From NCBI GenBank assembly GCA_963708205.1, contig OY970196.1:1798001-1862000 (forward strand): a DNA stretch of 64,000 nucleotides, written 5' to 3'. Shown here one piece after another: positions 46,272-54,521 of this stretch (position 1 is its first letter; every line of letters starts with the position of its first letter). This stretch comes from CAVYTF01 sp963708205 (GTDB taxonomy: Bacteria; Bacteroidota; Bacteroidia; Chitinophagales; Chitinophagaceae). Made by a program: the position numbers and the translations under genes. The notes below the pieces were generated by a model. It was not told where the DNA came from and did not search any database. It saw nothing but the letters and a program-made list of their open reading frames with translations.

Positions 46272-48125
46272 TTATTGATCGAGCAAAGTTTTGATTTCAT
46301 CAACCAATTCGGTTTTTGTTATTGGTATGCCCATTATTTTTTGATAACCTTTTGCATCAACAAAATAAGTATCACGAATGATCTTTATTAATTGCCCATT
46401 GTTTATTTCTGGAATAAAAATCTGTTCAAATTTTTTTATGATATCTCCCAAATTTTTTGGAAACGGACGAACATAACGAAGATGCGCATGGCTTACTGCA
46501 TACCCTTCATTTTGTAATTCTATCACTGCACTTTTTATTGCTCCATAAGTGCTGCCCCAGCCAATCACCAAAACTTTTCCTTTTTCTGTACCGCTGTCTA
46601 ATTTTTGTTCAGGAATATATTGTGCGATCTTATCAACTTTTTCCTGCCTGATCTTTACCATCAATTGATGATTATCCGGATCATAACTGATGTTGCCGGT
46701 TATATTTTGTTTTTCCAATCCCCCAATGCGATGTTCAAGTCCACGCGCTCCAGGGATGACCCATGGACGAACTAATTTTTCATCTCTCAAATAAGGTTGA
46801 AACTGGTGCTCACCTTCAGCAAATTCTCTTTTAAATTTTACTTCAATTTTTGGCAAGTCTTCGCTTTGCGGAAACCTCCACGGCTCTGCCCCATTTGCAA
46901 TATATCCATCACTTAAAAATATTACGGGCGTCATATGTTGCACTGCAATACGCACAGCTTCATATACAGCATCAAAGCAATCGCTTGGCGTAGATGCAGC
47001 AATGACGGGCATAGGGCACTCGCCATTTCTGCCATAATATGCTTGTAACAAATCACTCTGTTCTGTTTTTGTTGGCAAACCCGTTGATGGTCCGCCGCGC
47101 TGCACATCAATAATTAATAAAGGAATTTCGAGCATTACCGCAAGTCCCATTGCTTCGGCTTTTAAAGCCATGCCCGGACCCGAAGTTGTTGTTACACCAA
47201 TGCTTCCGCCGTAGCTTGCGCCAATGGCTGATGTGATGGCTGCGATCTCATCTTCTGCCTGGAAAGTTTTTACACCAAAATTTTTATACTTACTTAATTC
47301 ATGTAAAATATCTGAAGCCGGTGTAATTGGATAACTGCCAAGGAATAATGGCAATCCACTTTTTTGCGAAGCAGCGATCAAGCCATAACTCAATGCTTGA
47401 TTGCCCATGATATTTCTATATTTGCCTGCTGGAAGTTTTGCTTTTTCAACACGATAAGTTGTGGTAAAAGTTTCTGTTGTTTCACCATAATTATAACCTG
47501 CCTGCAATACTTTGATATTGCTCTGAAGAATTGAATCTTTTTTGCTGAATTTTTCTGTGAGAAAATTAATAGTGTTGTCGAGATTACGATTATACATCCA
47601 GTATAAAAAGCCAAGCACAAACATATTTTTTGCGCGATCTTTTTCTTTCATTCCAAGATCAGTAAAATCTTTTAAAGCTTCGCGCGTAAGTTTGGTAACA
47701 TCAATTTTTATTACTTCAAAATTATTTAAACTTCCATCTTCCAAAGGGCTGATGCTTTCAGCATAATTTGCGAGCCGCAGATTTTTTGAATCAAAGCCTT
47801 CTATATTCGCAATGATCTTTCCGCCGGGCTTTATATTTTTTAAATTAACTTTTAATGCCGCTGCATTCATTGCCACCAATACATCACACATATCCCCCGG
47901 TGTATAAATATGCTTACTTGAAAAGCGTAACTGGTAACCGCTTACGCCAGGCATAGTGCCAATTGGCGCGCGTATCTCCGCAGGAAAATCAGGAAATGTT
48001 GCGAGGTCAATTCCAAGTAAGGCTGTATTATTTGTAAACTGTGAGCCTGTAAGCTGCATGCCATCTCCGCTGTCGCCTGCAAATTTAATGATCACATCTT
48101 CCAATAAAACTTCATTCGCACTCAT
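46272..48125 (-). CDS. korA: 2-oxoacid:ferredoxin oxidoreductase, alpha subunit (KorA)
   Basis: 617 residues, a fusion of the gamma-type domain (about 1-190; KFAGDSGDGMQLTGSQ) and the alpha domain (about 205-617; PITPASDILHELSKYKNF, TTSGPGMALKAEAMGLAVML, DVQRGGPSTGLPTK). It forms the CoA-dependent oxidative decarboxylase of 2-oxoglutarate or a related acid with a beta subunit that binds thiamine diphosphate. The beta gene, usually directly downstream, is absent here: the next gene is convergent. Confidence 0.93.
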   Translation of the reverse strand: MSANEVLLEDVIIKFAGDSGDGMQLTGSQFTNNTALLGIDLATFPDFPAEIRAPIGTMPGVSGYQLRFSSKHIYTPGDMCDVLVAMNAAALKVNLKNIKPGGKIIANIEGFDSKNLRLANYAESISPLEDGSLNNFEVIKIDVTKLTREALKDFTDLGMKEKDRAKNMFVLGFLYWMYNRNLDNTINFLTEKFSKKDSILQSNIKVLQAGYNYGETTETFTTTYRVEKAKLPAGKYRNIMGNQALSYGLIAASQKSGLPLFLGSYPITPASDILHELSKYKNFGVKTFQAEDEIAAITSAIGASYGGSIGVTTTSGPGMALKAEAMGLAVMLEIPLLIIDVQRGGPSTGLPTKTEQSDLLQAYYGRNGECPMPVIAASTPSDCFDAVYEAVRIAVQHMTPVIFLSDGYIANGAEPWRFPQSEDLPKIEVKFKREFAEGEHQFQPYLRDEKLVRPWVIPGARGLEHRIGGLEKQNITGNISYDPDNHQLMVKIRQEKVDKIAQYIPEQKLDSGTEKGKVLVIGWGSTYGAIKSAVIELQNEGYAVSHAHLRYVRPFPKNLGDIIKKFEQIFIPEINNGQLIKIIRDTYFVDAKGYQKIMGIPITKTELVDEIKTLLDQ

Positions 48126-48314
48126 CTTATATCCTATTGATTTTTATAAAAAAGTATGTAAAGTTATGAAAGGAAAAAATATCGAAAATTGTTTATCGTT
48201 GAACAATACTAATAAAAGCTGTGATAGACTTGTCTTTAAAATACAATTATAATTATCAAAATTTTCAGTAAAGAGCTTATAAGTTTTTATCTTTAAAAAA
48301 AATACTCCGTTTCT

Positions 48315-49148
48315 GTGAAGTTATTCCCGTTTATCTGCTTACTGTTTCTTTTTTATTGCTGTACAAAAGAAGATTTTGATGCTAACTCAAAATCATTTTC
48401 TACTGAAAAAAAGCAATTCAAAGATTCTTCGTGGAAGCTTATATGGAGCGATGAATTTAATTACACTGGCTTGCCGGACTCTAACAAATGGACGTATGAA
48501 ACGGGTTTCACGAGAAATGATGAACCGCAGTTTTATGTTGCCGGTAAAAAAGCCAACAGCAAAGTTGCCGGCGGCTTTCTAAAAATCAATGCGCTGTACG
48601 ACAGTACAAATCAGCATACAATCACTTCAGCAAGTGTTACGACAAATGGTAAGATGAATTTTTTATATGGAAGAATAGAAGCCAGAATAAAAATGCCCAC
48701 GGGCTCCGGAGCATGGCCTGCTTTCTGGCTTGAGGGAATTAACCGCGACACTGTGCATTGGCCTTTCTGCGGCGAAATTGATATAATGGAATGGCTAGCG
48801 CAATTTCCGCAATATGTGCTGGGAAGCCTTTATACCATTAACAATAATGCCAGCAGCGATACTTCGCAGGTGACAGCATATAACCCAAAAGACTTTCCAA
48901 CACTTTCGTCAAAATTTCATGTTTATGCAATTGAATGGGATAGTATTTCGATCAGTTATTTTTACGACAATATAAAGTATGCAGAGTACCAAAAACAAAA
49001 TTTCACGGATCAACAATGGCAGCCTTTTACCAAACCTATGTATTTGATTTTAAACCTTGCAATTGGTCAAAACGGCGGTACTATTGATTATAGTAAATTT
49101 CCTTTTACTTACCAGGTAGATTATGTGAGATATTATATCAAAAAATAA
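48315..49148 (+). CDS. glycoside hydrolase family 16 lipoprotein
   Basis: 277 residues. Lipobox LFYCC (Cys15/16). GH16 jelly roll: WKLIWSDEFNY, WTYETGF, and the catalytic EIDIMEW with Glu154 nucleophile, Asp156 and Glu159 acid/base. Hydrolyses beta-1,3(-1,4)-glucans such as laminarin. Start is GTG 48315, where the signal peptide begins. No TonB/SusD partner is adjacent, so it may work alone. Confidence 0.93.
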   Translation: MKLFPFICLLFLFYCCTKEDFDANSKSFSTEKKQFKDSSWKLIWSDEFNYTGLPDSNKWTYETGFTRNDEPQFYVAGKKANSKVAGGFLKINALYDSTNQHTITSASVTTNGKMNFLYGRIEARIKMPTGSGAWPAFWLEGINRDTVHWPFCGEIDIMEWLAQFPQYVLGSLYTINNNASSDTSQVTAYNPKDFPTLSSKFHVYAIEWDSISISYFYDNIKYAEYQKQNFTDQQWQPFTKPMYLILNLAIGQNGGTIDYSKFPFTYQVDYVRYYIKK

Positions 49149-49212
49149 ATAGATCGTGCTGCCATCAGCTTAAAAATATAACGTGCTTTTTTTATTTTCT
49201 TTCATAATACAA

Positions 49213-49244
49213 TTTGTCTCCACGCATTTCAGTTAATATCTTTG
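49213..49244 (+). promoter_or_regulatory. full Bacteroidota promoter (-33 TTTG and -7 TATCTTTG)
   Basis: TTTG at 49213-49216 and TATCTTTG at 49237-49244, 20 bp apart, 17 bp before the deacetylase ATG. It is the best two-box match in the window. Confidence 0.6.
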
Positions 49245-49261
49245 CACATCTAAAAATTACC

Positions 49262-50122
49262 ATGACATATTTAATGAAAGGGAAAATTGCAATCAGTTTG
49301 ATTGTTATTCTTCTCGCAGGAATAAGTTTTACTACAACTTCCTGCCACAGCAGCAAAAAAAATGCAGCCGACAGTGTAGTATCAAAGAAGGACTCAACTT
49401 CAAACCAAACCAATGGTATTGTTGCTGAAAAGCAAGACCCGACCAAGCAATATATTTATTTAACCTTTGATGATGGTCCGCAACCTCCGGGCACCTTAAA
49501 TGTTTTTGATCTTTGTAAAAGGCTTGGCGTGAAAGCAACTTTCTTTATGGTTGGCGCACATGTTACGGATGATTACCGCAAAAGTTTTGTTGACAGTATC
49601 CGTGATTCTTATCCGCAATTGTTGCTTTGCAATCATAGCACCACACACGCTTTCAGCGATAAATACAAATTATTTTACAATAAGCCTGACTCTGCCTTGC
49701 AGGATTTTTTGAAAGCACAGCAAACTTTAGGTGTGAAATATAAAATCATCCGCCTGCCGGGAAACAGTGCATGGGTAAGGCAGGGCGAAGTTTTCTCAAC
49801 CAAACAATGCCGTCCTGTTTGCAAGCTGCTTGATAGTGTCGGTTATAATGTTATCGGTTGGGATGTGGAATGGGATTTTAGCAAGGGCAAAGGCGTGCAG
49901 CATCCTGTGCAGAGTACAGATAAAATAATGCAGATGATACAATACGCACTTGATAACCACACCACGCACACTGCCAATAATGTTGTTTTGCTTTCGCACG
50001 ACAGAATGTTTGCGCAGCCTGCAAGTGTAGATACACTTACAAAATTTATTATGGCGCTGAAAAATAATCCGCATTATGTGTTGCAAACAATTGATAAATA
50101 TCCGAGGCTAAAAACACAATAA
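49262..50122 (+). CDS. polysaccharide deacetylase lipoprotein
   Basis: 286 residues from ATG 49262; a second in-frame ATG at 49274 is equally plausible. The promoter box at 49237 excludes the longer frame opening at 49214. Lipobox TTTSC. NodB domain with TFDDGP (Asp70, Asp71), metal-binding HSTTH and GWDVEWDF. De-N-acetylates chitin- or peptidoglycan-type sugars outside the cytoplasm. Neighbours are a GH16 enzyme and a BI-1 membrane protein. Confidence 0.9.
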   Translation: MTYLMKGKIAISLIVILLAGISFTTTSCHSSKKNAADSVVSKKDSTSNQTNGIVAEKQDPTKQYIYLTFDDGPQPPGTLNVFDLCKRLGVKATFFMVGAHVTDDYRKSFVDSIRDSYPQLLLCNHSTTHAFSDKYKLFYNKPDSALQDFLKAQQTLGVKYKIIRLPGNSAWVRQGEVFSTKQCRPVCKLLDSVGYNVIGWDVEWDFSKGKGVQHPVQSTDKIMQMIQYALDNHTTHTANNVVLLSHDRMFAQPASVDTLTKFIMALKNNPHYVLQTIDKYPRLKTQ

Positions 50123-50179
50123 TTAACAAACATCAAAACATTTTCTTAGTAATTTTATTACCGCAAAAAAATAAATTTT

Positions 50180-50947
50180 ATGGCACTTTTTAATTCAGGA
50201 AATCCAACATTATCTCAGAAGATCTTCAACAGAAGTTTAGAAACAACTGATGATGGCGTAATGACCGTTCGCGGCAGCATCAACAAGTTTGGCTTTCTAT
50301 TATTGATGGTTATTGCCGGCGCAGTGTACACCTGGCATTTGTATAATATCGGCAATGTGCAATCAATGACAACCTTGTTGTGGGTTGGCTTGATTGGCGG
50401 ATTAGTAACAGGTTTGATCGTTTCTTTTAAGCCAACAACTGCACGCTATCTTGCTCCCGCTTATGGCATCCTGGAAGGTTTTGCACTTGGTGCAATATCA
50501 GCTATTGTAAATGACCAGTTCAGCGCAAAATATCCCGGCATCGTTGTGCAGGCAGTAGGCTTAACTTTCGGCGTTGGGCTCGTGATGTTCCTGCTCTATA
50601 ATTTTCGCATTATCAAAGCAACGCAGAAGTTTAAATCGGTAATGATCTCTGCTATATTCGGCATATTTCTTTTCTACATGGTTTACTGGGTGCTCAGCAT
50701 GTTTCATGTGAACATGGGTTTTATGAGCTGGAATGATACAAGCGCTTTAGGTCTCGGCATCAATTTATTTGTAGCAGTAATTGCAGCTTTAAGTTTAATT
50801 CTTGATTTTGACAGAATAGAACAAGGCGCAGCAACGGGCGCACCGAAATATATGGAATGGTATGGCGCATTCGGATTGCTGGTAACAATGGTTTGGCTGT
50901 ATATTCAAATACTTAAATTGCTTAGCAGGTTTGCAAGCAGAAGATGA
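50180..50947 (+). CDS. Bax inhibitor-1/YccA family membrane protein
   Basis: 255 residues with seven membrane helices from about 35 to 250 and the family start in ILEGFALGAISA and DFDRIEQGAATGAPKYMEWYGAFGLL. Members are pH-sensitive calcium leak or stress-related proteins; the bacterial role is uncertain. Ends at an intrinsic terminator. Confidence 0.9.
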   Translation: MALFNSGNPTLSQKIFNRSLETTDDGVMTVRGSINKFGFLLLMVIAGAVYTWHLYNIGNVQSMTTLLWVGLIGGLVTGLIVSFKPTTARYLAPAYGILEGFALGAISAIVNDQFSAKYPGIVVQAVGLTFGVGLVMFLLYNFRIIKATQKFKSVMISAIFGIFLFYMVYWVLSMFHVNMGFMSWNDTSALGLGINLFVAVIAALSLILDFDRIEQGAATGAPKYMEWYGAFGLLVTMVWLYIQILKLLSRFASRR

Positions 50948-50970
50948 TTTATTCACATCTTATCTAATAC

Positions 50971-50996
50971 AAAGGCTGCCTAAAGCAGTCTTTTTT
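50971..50996 (+). terminator. intrinsic terminator
   Basis: Stem AAGGCTGC (50971-50978) / GCAGTCTT (50984-50991), one G-T pair, followed by T's. Confidence 0.75.
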
Positions 50997-51054
50997 GTTT
51001 CAAAAAAAACCCGCCCTTTTTACGAGGCAGATCTTTCACCATAAAAAAACATCT

Positions 51055-52005
51055 TTAATTCAGCGATACTTTATAATGCCCTTCTGCCAGCGCATCATTA
51101 TTTATCACGTGCATAAACCGATGCGTGATATTACCAAAATCATTCGCCGTTATTTTTCTGTTTTCACCTGCAGCGAGAGTTATCAAAGTGTTTCCCGCAG
51201 GTCCGTCATCATGGCCGGCAGACATATAAAATGAGATGCCGGTGCTGCCCGTATCCTGCAGACTGATATCATCAGCCGCAGCAAAAGTGTGTGTCATTAT
51301 CGCTTCCGTTTCGCCACCTTTGGGAGAGCCTGTAAATACTACCTGCTCATGATCGCGGATGGTTTCAAGGTCAAATATCGGTTCAGCCAGCGTTGGCTCG
51401 GAGGCAAATTGTGCAATGCAATTTCCCAGCACATAGTACAAGCCGGTCATCGCTGCAACAACTGCATCATCCACGGCTTTGCTGTCGCTGCCCGTGCCGC
51501 CCATATTGCCCTGCTTTGTATTTTGCGCATCCGAGAGCTGGTTGTAAAATTTAGTAACATCATCATAAGTTGCATTGAGAGCCGCAATGCCGTTAAGTGC
51601 GTTACTAAGCTGCTTTACTGCAAGCACGCGCTGGTTTTTTTCGCCTGTCTGAAAAGGCTTGTGCCCGTTAGGGAAAATGGCCACGTACTGCGGCGTGCCT
51701 TTGGCGAAAACGCCCATTACCTGGTAATCCCACAAGCCGATCTTGGAGGGAGAAAGCAGTGCAAGCAATTGATCGAATGTAAGTGTAGCGCCTTTTTGTG
51801 TGCCGCCCTGCGTTTTCCAATCGCCATAAGCATCAACAAGCGCCTGGTTTAGCGGGTTGTAATACTTAAACAGCGGCCCGAAAAACGGATCTGCCTGCCG
51901 CGATTGCAACTGCGCATTGGTATATGCAGAGATTTTGATGGCTTTTTTGTAGGTTCGCGCAGCATTTAAAAAGGGATTATTTAAGAAAGTCCATGTTTTG
52001 GCCAT
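51055..52005 (-). CDS. hypothetical protein with atypical composition
   Basis: 316 residues, no signal peptide. N-terminal part helical (KTWTFLNNPFLNAARTYKKA, QLLALLSPSKIGLWDYQVMG), C-terminal about 200-316 beta-rich (STGISFYMSAGHDDGPAGN, ENRKITANDFGNITHRFM). No family recognised. G+C and codon use are higher than neighbours, as in the gene at 28602; both start MA and lie beside repeat elements. Transfer is suspected. Confidence 0.65.
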   Translation of the reverse strand: MAKTWTFLNNPFLNAARTYKKAIKISAYTNAQLQSRQADPFFGPLFKYYNPLNQALVDAYGDWKTQGGTQKGATLTFDQLLALLSPSKIGLWDYQVMGVFAKGTPQYVAIFPNGHKPFQTGEKNQRVLAVKQLSNALNGIAALNATYDDVTKFYNQLSDAQNTKQGNMGGTGSDSKAVDDAVVAAMTGLYYVLGNCIAQFASEPTLAEPIFDLETIRDHEQVVFTGSPKGGETEAIMTHTFAAADDISLQDTGSTGISFYMSAGHDDGPAGNTLITLAAGENRKITANDFGNITHRFMHVINNDALAEGHYKVSLN

Positions 52006-52111
52006 GATAAAAAAGTTTTAGGGGTTAAAAAAAATTTTAAATTCCCCAAAAGGTATCTTTTTTAAATTATAAAAAGACAATTTTTATTTTTGGTAAATCC
52101 GCAATAAAATT

Positions 52112-52370
52112 GAAAGTCTTTTCTATATCCCGCGGAGTTCCGTGAGCAGGCAAATAGACACTTTTTATATCCCTCGGAGTACCGCGAGAAGCCGAATGAA
52201 CTCTTTTTATGTCCCGCGCAGTTCCGCGAGAAAGCGAATGAACTCTTTTTATATCTCGCGGAGTTCCGGGAGCAGGCAAATAGACACTTTTTATATCCCT
52301 CGGAGTACCGCGAGAAGCCGAATGAACTCTTTTTATGTCCCGCGGAGTTCCGAGAGCAGGTAAATAGAAA
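52112..52370. repeat. tandem array D: six 42-bp units
   Basis: The GGAGT anchor recurs at 52134, 52176, 52218 (as GCAGT), 52260, 52302 and 52344, exactly 42 bp apart (2 x 21). Units alternate between two types in the order A B B A B A. Copies carry near-palindromes such as GCGGAGTTCCG. Frames are open on both strands (a 133-codon minus frame runs through it) but the flanks are repeat text, so no gene is called. The 521-bp divergent gap 52006-52526 holds little else. Confidence 0.92.
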
Positions 52371-52382
52371 ATTTGAACGTCA

Positions 52383-52400
52383 TTCCCGCGCAGCCGGGAA
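52383..52400. repeat. REP-like hairpin beside array D
   Basis: TTCCCG (52383-52388) / CGGGAA (52395-52400) with a 6-nt loop, embedded in GTCATTCCCGCGCAGCCGGG. Resembles widespread REP-type text. Confidence 0.55.
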
Positions 52401-52526
52401 ATCTCACGAATACAATTTTTAAATTTTGCAAAGCATTTTAATAAAATAACAAGTGCATCAGATTTCATTTATTTTTAGCAACCAATAATTTAGATCAAAT
52501 TTCAGATCAGTTATGCAATAAAATTG

Positions 52527-53009
52527 ATGAAGAATAATACATTAAATAAAAACGAAGATTTTACAGTAAGGGAAAGCCGTAAAATGGATTTGATCTTACT
52601 CATTATTTTTTCCCTATTATTTGTTTTTGGTATGGTAACTGTCAACTGGAATGAAAGTAGAATTGTGGAATATATTTTGGGTATTATTGGCTTAACTCTT
52701 CCAAGTGCATTTTATTGGAGAAATAGATTGAACTTACAAAAAGTAGCTATTAAAATTAATAAAGACGGAATTTATGAATACTCAACATTCATAACGAATT
52801 GGGATAATTTTTTTGATGCTCATATCACCCAAAAAGAAATTACTGGAAGCATTAGTGATAACTTTATTTTAGTAATTGAATATTATAAGGAGGATGGCGA
52901 AACATTAATTGAGCATGAAATTTATATGTCAGATAGCTTTGATAAATCCGAAGAAGAAATAATTGCTGCGATAAAATTCTTTAGTGGTGGTGAAGATGGA
53001 CCGCCTTAA
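52527..53009 (+). CDS. small membrane protein, unknown function
   Basis: 160 residues. Two membrane helices (about 22-40 and 48-63), then a soluble beta-rich tail (AIKINKDGIYEYSTFITNWDNF). The pattern resembles bacterial PH-like/YcxB-type proteins, without certainty. ATG 52527 chosen over TTG 52524. Confidence 0.6.
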   Translation: MKNNTLNKNEDFTVRESRKMDLILLIIFSLLFVFGMVTVNWNESRIVEYILGIIGLTLPSAFYWRNRLNLQKVAIKINKDGIYEYSTFITNWDNFFDAHITQKEITGSISDNFILVIEYYKEDGETLIEHEIYMSDSFDKSEEEIIAAIKFFSGGEDGPP

Positions 53010-53106
53010 AATATTGATCTCTTGCCTGATGAAAATTGCCCGGAGATTAAAACTTTACTTTACTAAACACAATATCTTTACACTGCTTTATCAAACCCAA
53101 TTAATT

Positions 53107-53463
53107 ATGAAAAAAATATTCATTGTCCTGCTCGTTTTCCTGTCAATTATCTGTTTGCAATTTTGCAAAACAACAAAGAACAGTACCGCCAAATCAAAGA
53201 CAAACCCGCCATCTATCACTTACATTGGCAACGTACAGGCAATTGTTAGTGTCAATTGTTCTCCCTGTCATTTTCCTCCGAAGGGGTCTAAAAAGCCGCT
53301 TAATACCTATGCTGCTGTTAGCGGCGATATTGATGATATCATTTCTCGCATTCAAAGAGATCCGGGTGATGATGGGTTTATGCCGGCAAGACATCCAAAG
53401 CTTGCAGATTCTACCATCCAGGTTTTTGTGCAATGGAGAAAGGAAGGTCTTGCAGAAAAATAA
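53107..53463 (+). CDS. monohaem cytochrome-c-like lipoprotein
   Basis: 118 residues. Signal with lipobox-like LQFC (Cys about 19). One haem motif CSPCH (about 56-60) and a likely distal Met in DDGFMPARHP. A small periplasmic or surface electron carrier or haem-binding domain of the type fused to many secreted Bacteroidota proteins. Start set at ATG 53107 where the signal begins. Convergent with the esterase gene after 12 bp. Confidence 0.78.
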   Translation: MKKIFIVLLVFLSIICLQFCKTTKNSTAKSKTNPPSITYIGNVQAIVSVNCSPCHFPPKGSKKPLNTYAAVSGDIDDIISRIQRDPGDDGFMPARHPKLADSTIQVFVQWRKEGLAEK

Positions 53464-53475
53464 GTAACCGCCTCA

Positions 53476-54369
53476 TCACTTCTTCTTCTTCAACACATTT
53501 CTTTGGTATTGCAGAAACCATTGATACAGGTTTAATTTTTTTGGATCTGCGGGATCATACCAAGCAGGATCATAGGCCTGGTCCCACGACGAGTGTCCAA
53601 TATTCGGTATCACGGTAAGCTTAGCGGGAATAATAGGATTGTTATTATTTATATCATCTGTAATTGTCTGCGAATTAGGTAAAAAAGCGTCGAGACTTCC
53701 TACAATATTCCATGTGGCCAGACCATAAGTAGCAGCCCATTTTATATCGGGCTCATTATCCAGGCTTGCAGGCGCAATCGGGCAGATAGCGGCAATCTTT
53801 TTTACCACATTGCTGTCATCATCCATAAAAGTTACCGCGCCCCATCCGCCGGCAGAAAAACCTGATACATAAATTCTGCTTGTATCAATGCGATATGTTT
53901 TTAATAATGTTGGAAGCATGTGATTCATAATTTGCGATTCCTGCCAGCCCCAGCTTCCGGATGGTCCCTGCGGACTAAACACAATGAACTTATATTTTTT
54001 GCCATCAACCGGATTTATTGCTGCAGGATGCAAGCCTTCGGCAATGCGCTGACATAAACCTGTCGTAAGCATATCGTTTATATTACTGCTTTGCTGCCCG
54101 ATGCCCGGCAACTCAATAATTATTGGAAACCGCGCAGTAACATCGCTATCGTAATAACTGTTGGGTAAATATAAAAGTGCCTGCGCCGTAGAAGGAGACG
54201 TTCCTGTGGGCACAGAAATTAATAACTGGTTGCCCACTAAATTTTGAGAATCAGGCCTGGAAGAAGTTAATAAAGTTTCTTGTGGTGCAGAAGCAGTTTG
54301 CGGGTTTGGAGATGCTACTTCCTGCGTGCACGAAACCGCAAGCAGCACCATGATGAAAAGGTACTTCAA
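53476..54369 (-). CDS. secreted alpha/beta-hydrolase (esterase) lipoprotein
   Basis: 297 residues. Lipobox AVSC (Cys14). Alpha/beta-hydrolase with nucleophile GFSAGG, acid in GSLDAFLPN and base in NIGHSSWDQ. Similar in layout to secreted feruloyl/acetyl esterases and poly(3-hydroxybutyrate)-depolymerase-like proteins; the substrate cannot be inferred. Divergent upstream gap of 152 bp has no visible features. Confidence 0.8.
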   Translation of the reverse strand: MKYLFIMVLLAVSCTQEVASPNPQTASAPQETLLTSSRPDSQNLVGNQLLISVPTGTSPSTAQALLYLPNSYYDSDVTARFPIIIELPGIGQQSSNINDMLTTGLCQRIAEGLHPAAINPVDGKKYKFIVFSPQGPSGSWGWQESQIMNHMLPTLLKTYRIDTSRIYVSGFSAGGWGAVTFMDDDSNVVKKIAAICPIAPASLDNEPDIKWAATYGLATWNIVGSLDAFLPNSQTITDDINNNNPIIPAKLTVIPNIGHSSWDQAYDPAWYDPADPKKLNLYQWFLQYQRNVLKKKK

Positions 54370-54521
54370 TGTTAATTATTATAAGTTTTAGAAGAAAGGG
54401 TACATCAAAATGTGATAGACACATTTTTAATTGTCGTGCGGAGAGGGCAAAGACTATACCAACCTATCATCCTTAGAACAATTTTTTTGTTAACAGATTT
54501 ATTTTAAAAACTAACAGGCGA

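Noticed and set aside
49149..49200. Possible terminator after the GH16 gene
   Set aside because: The CGTGCT text before the T-run is a direct, not inverted, repeat; no stable stem.
52067..52468. 133-codon minus frame across array D
   Set aside because: Its N-terminal part is REP-like text and the rest is repeat; the plus strand is open too.
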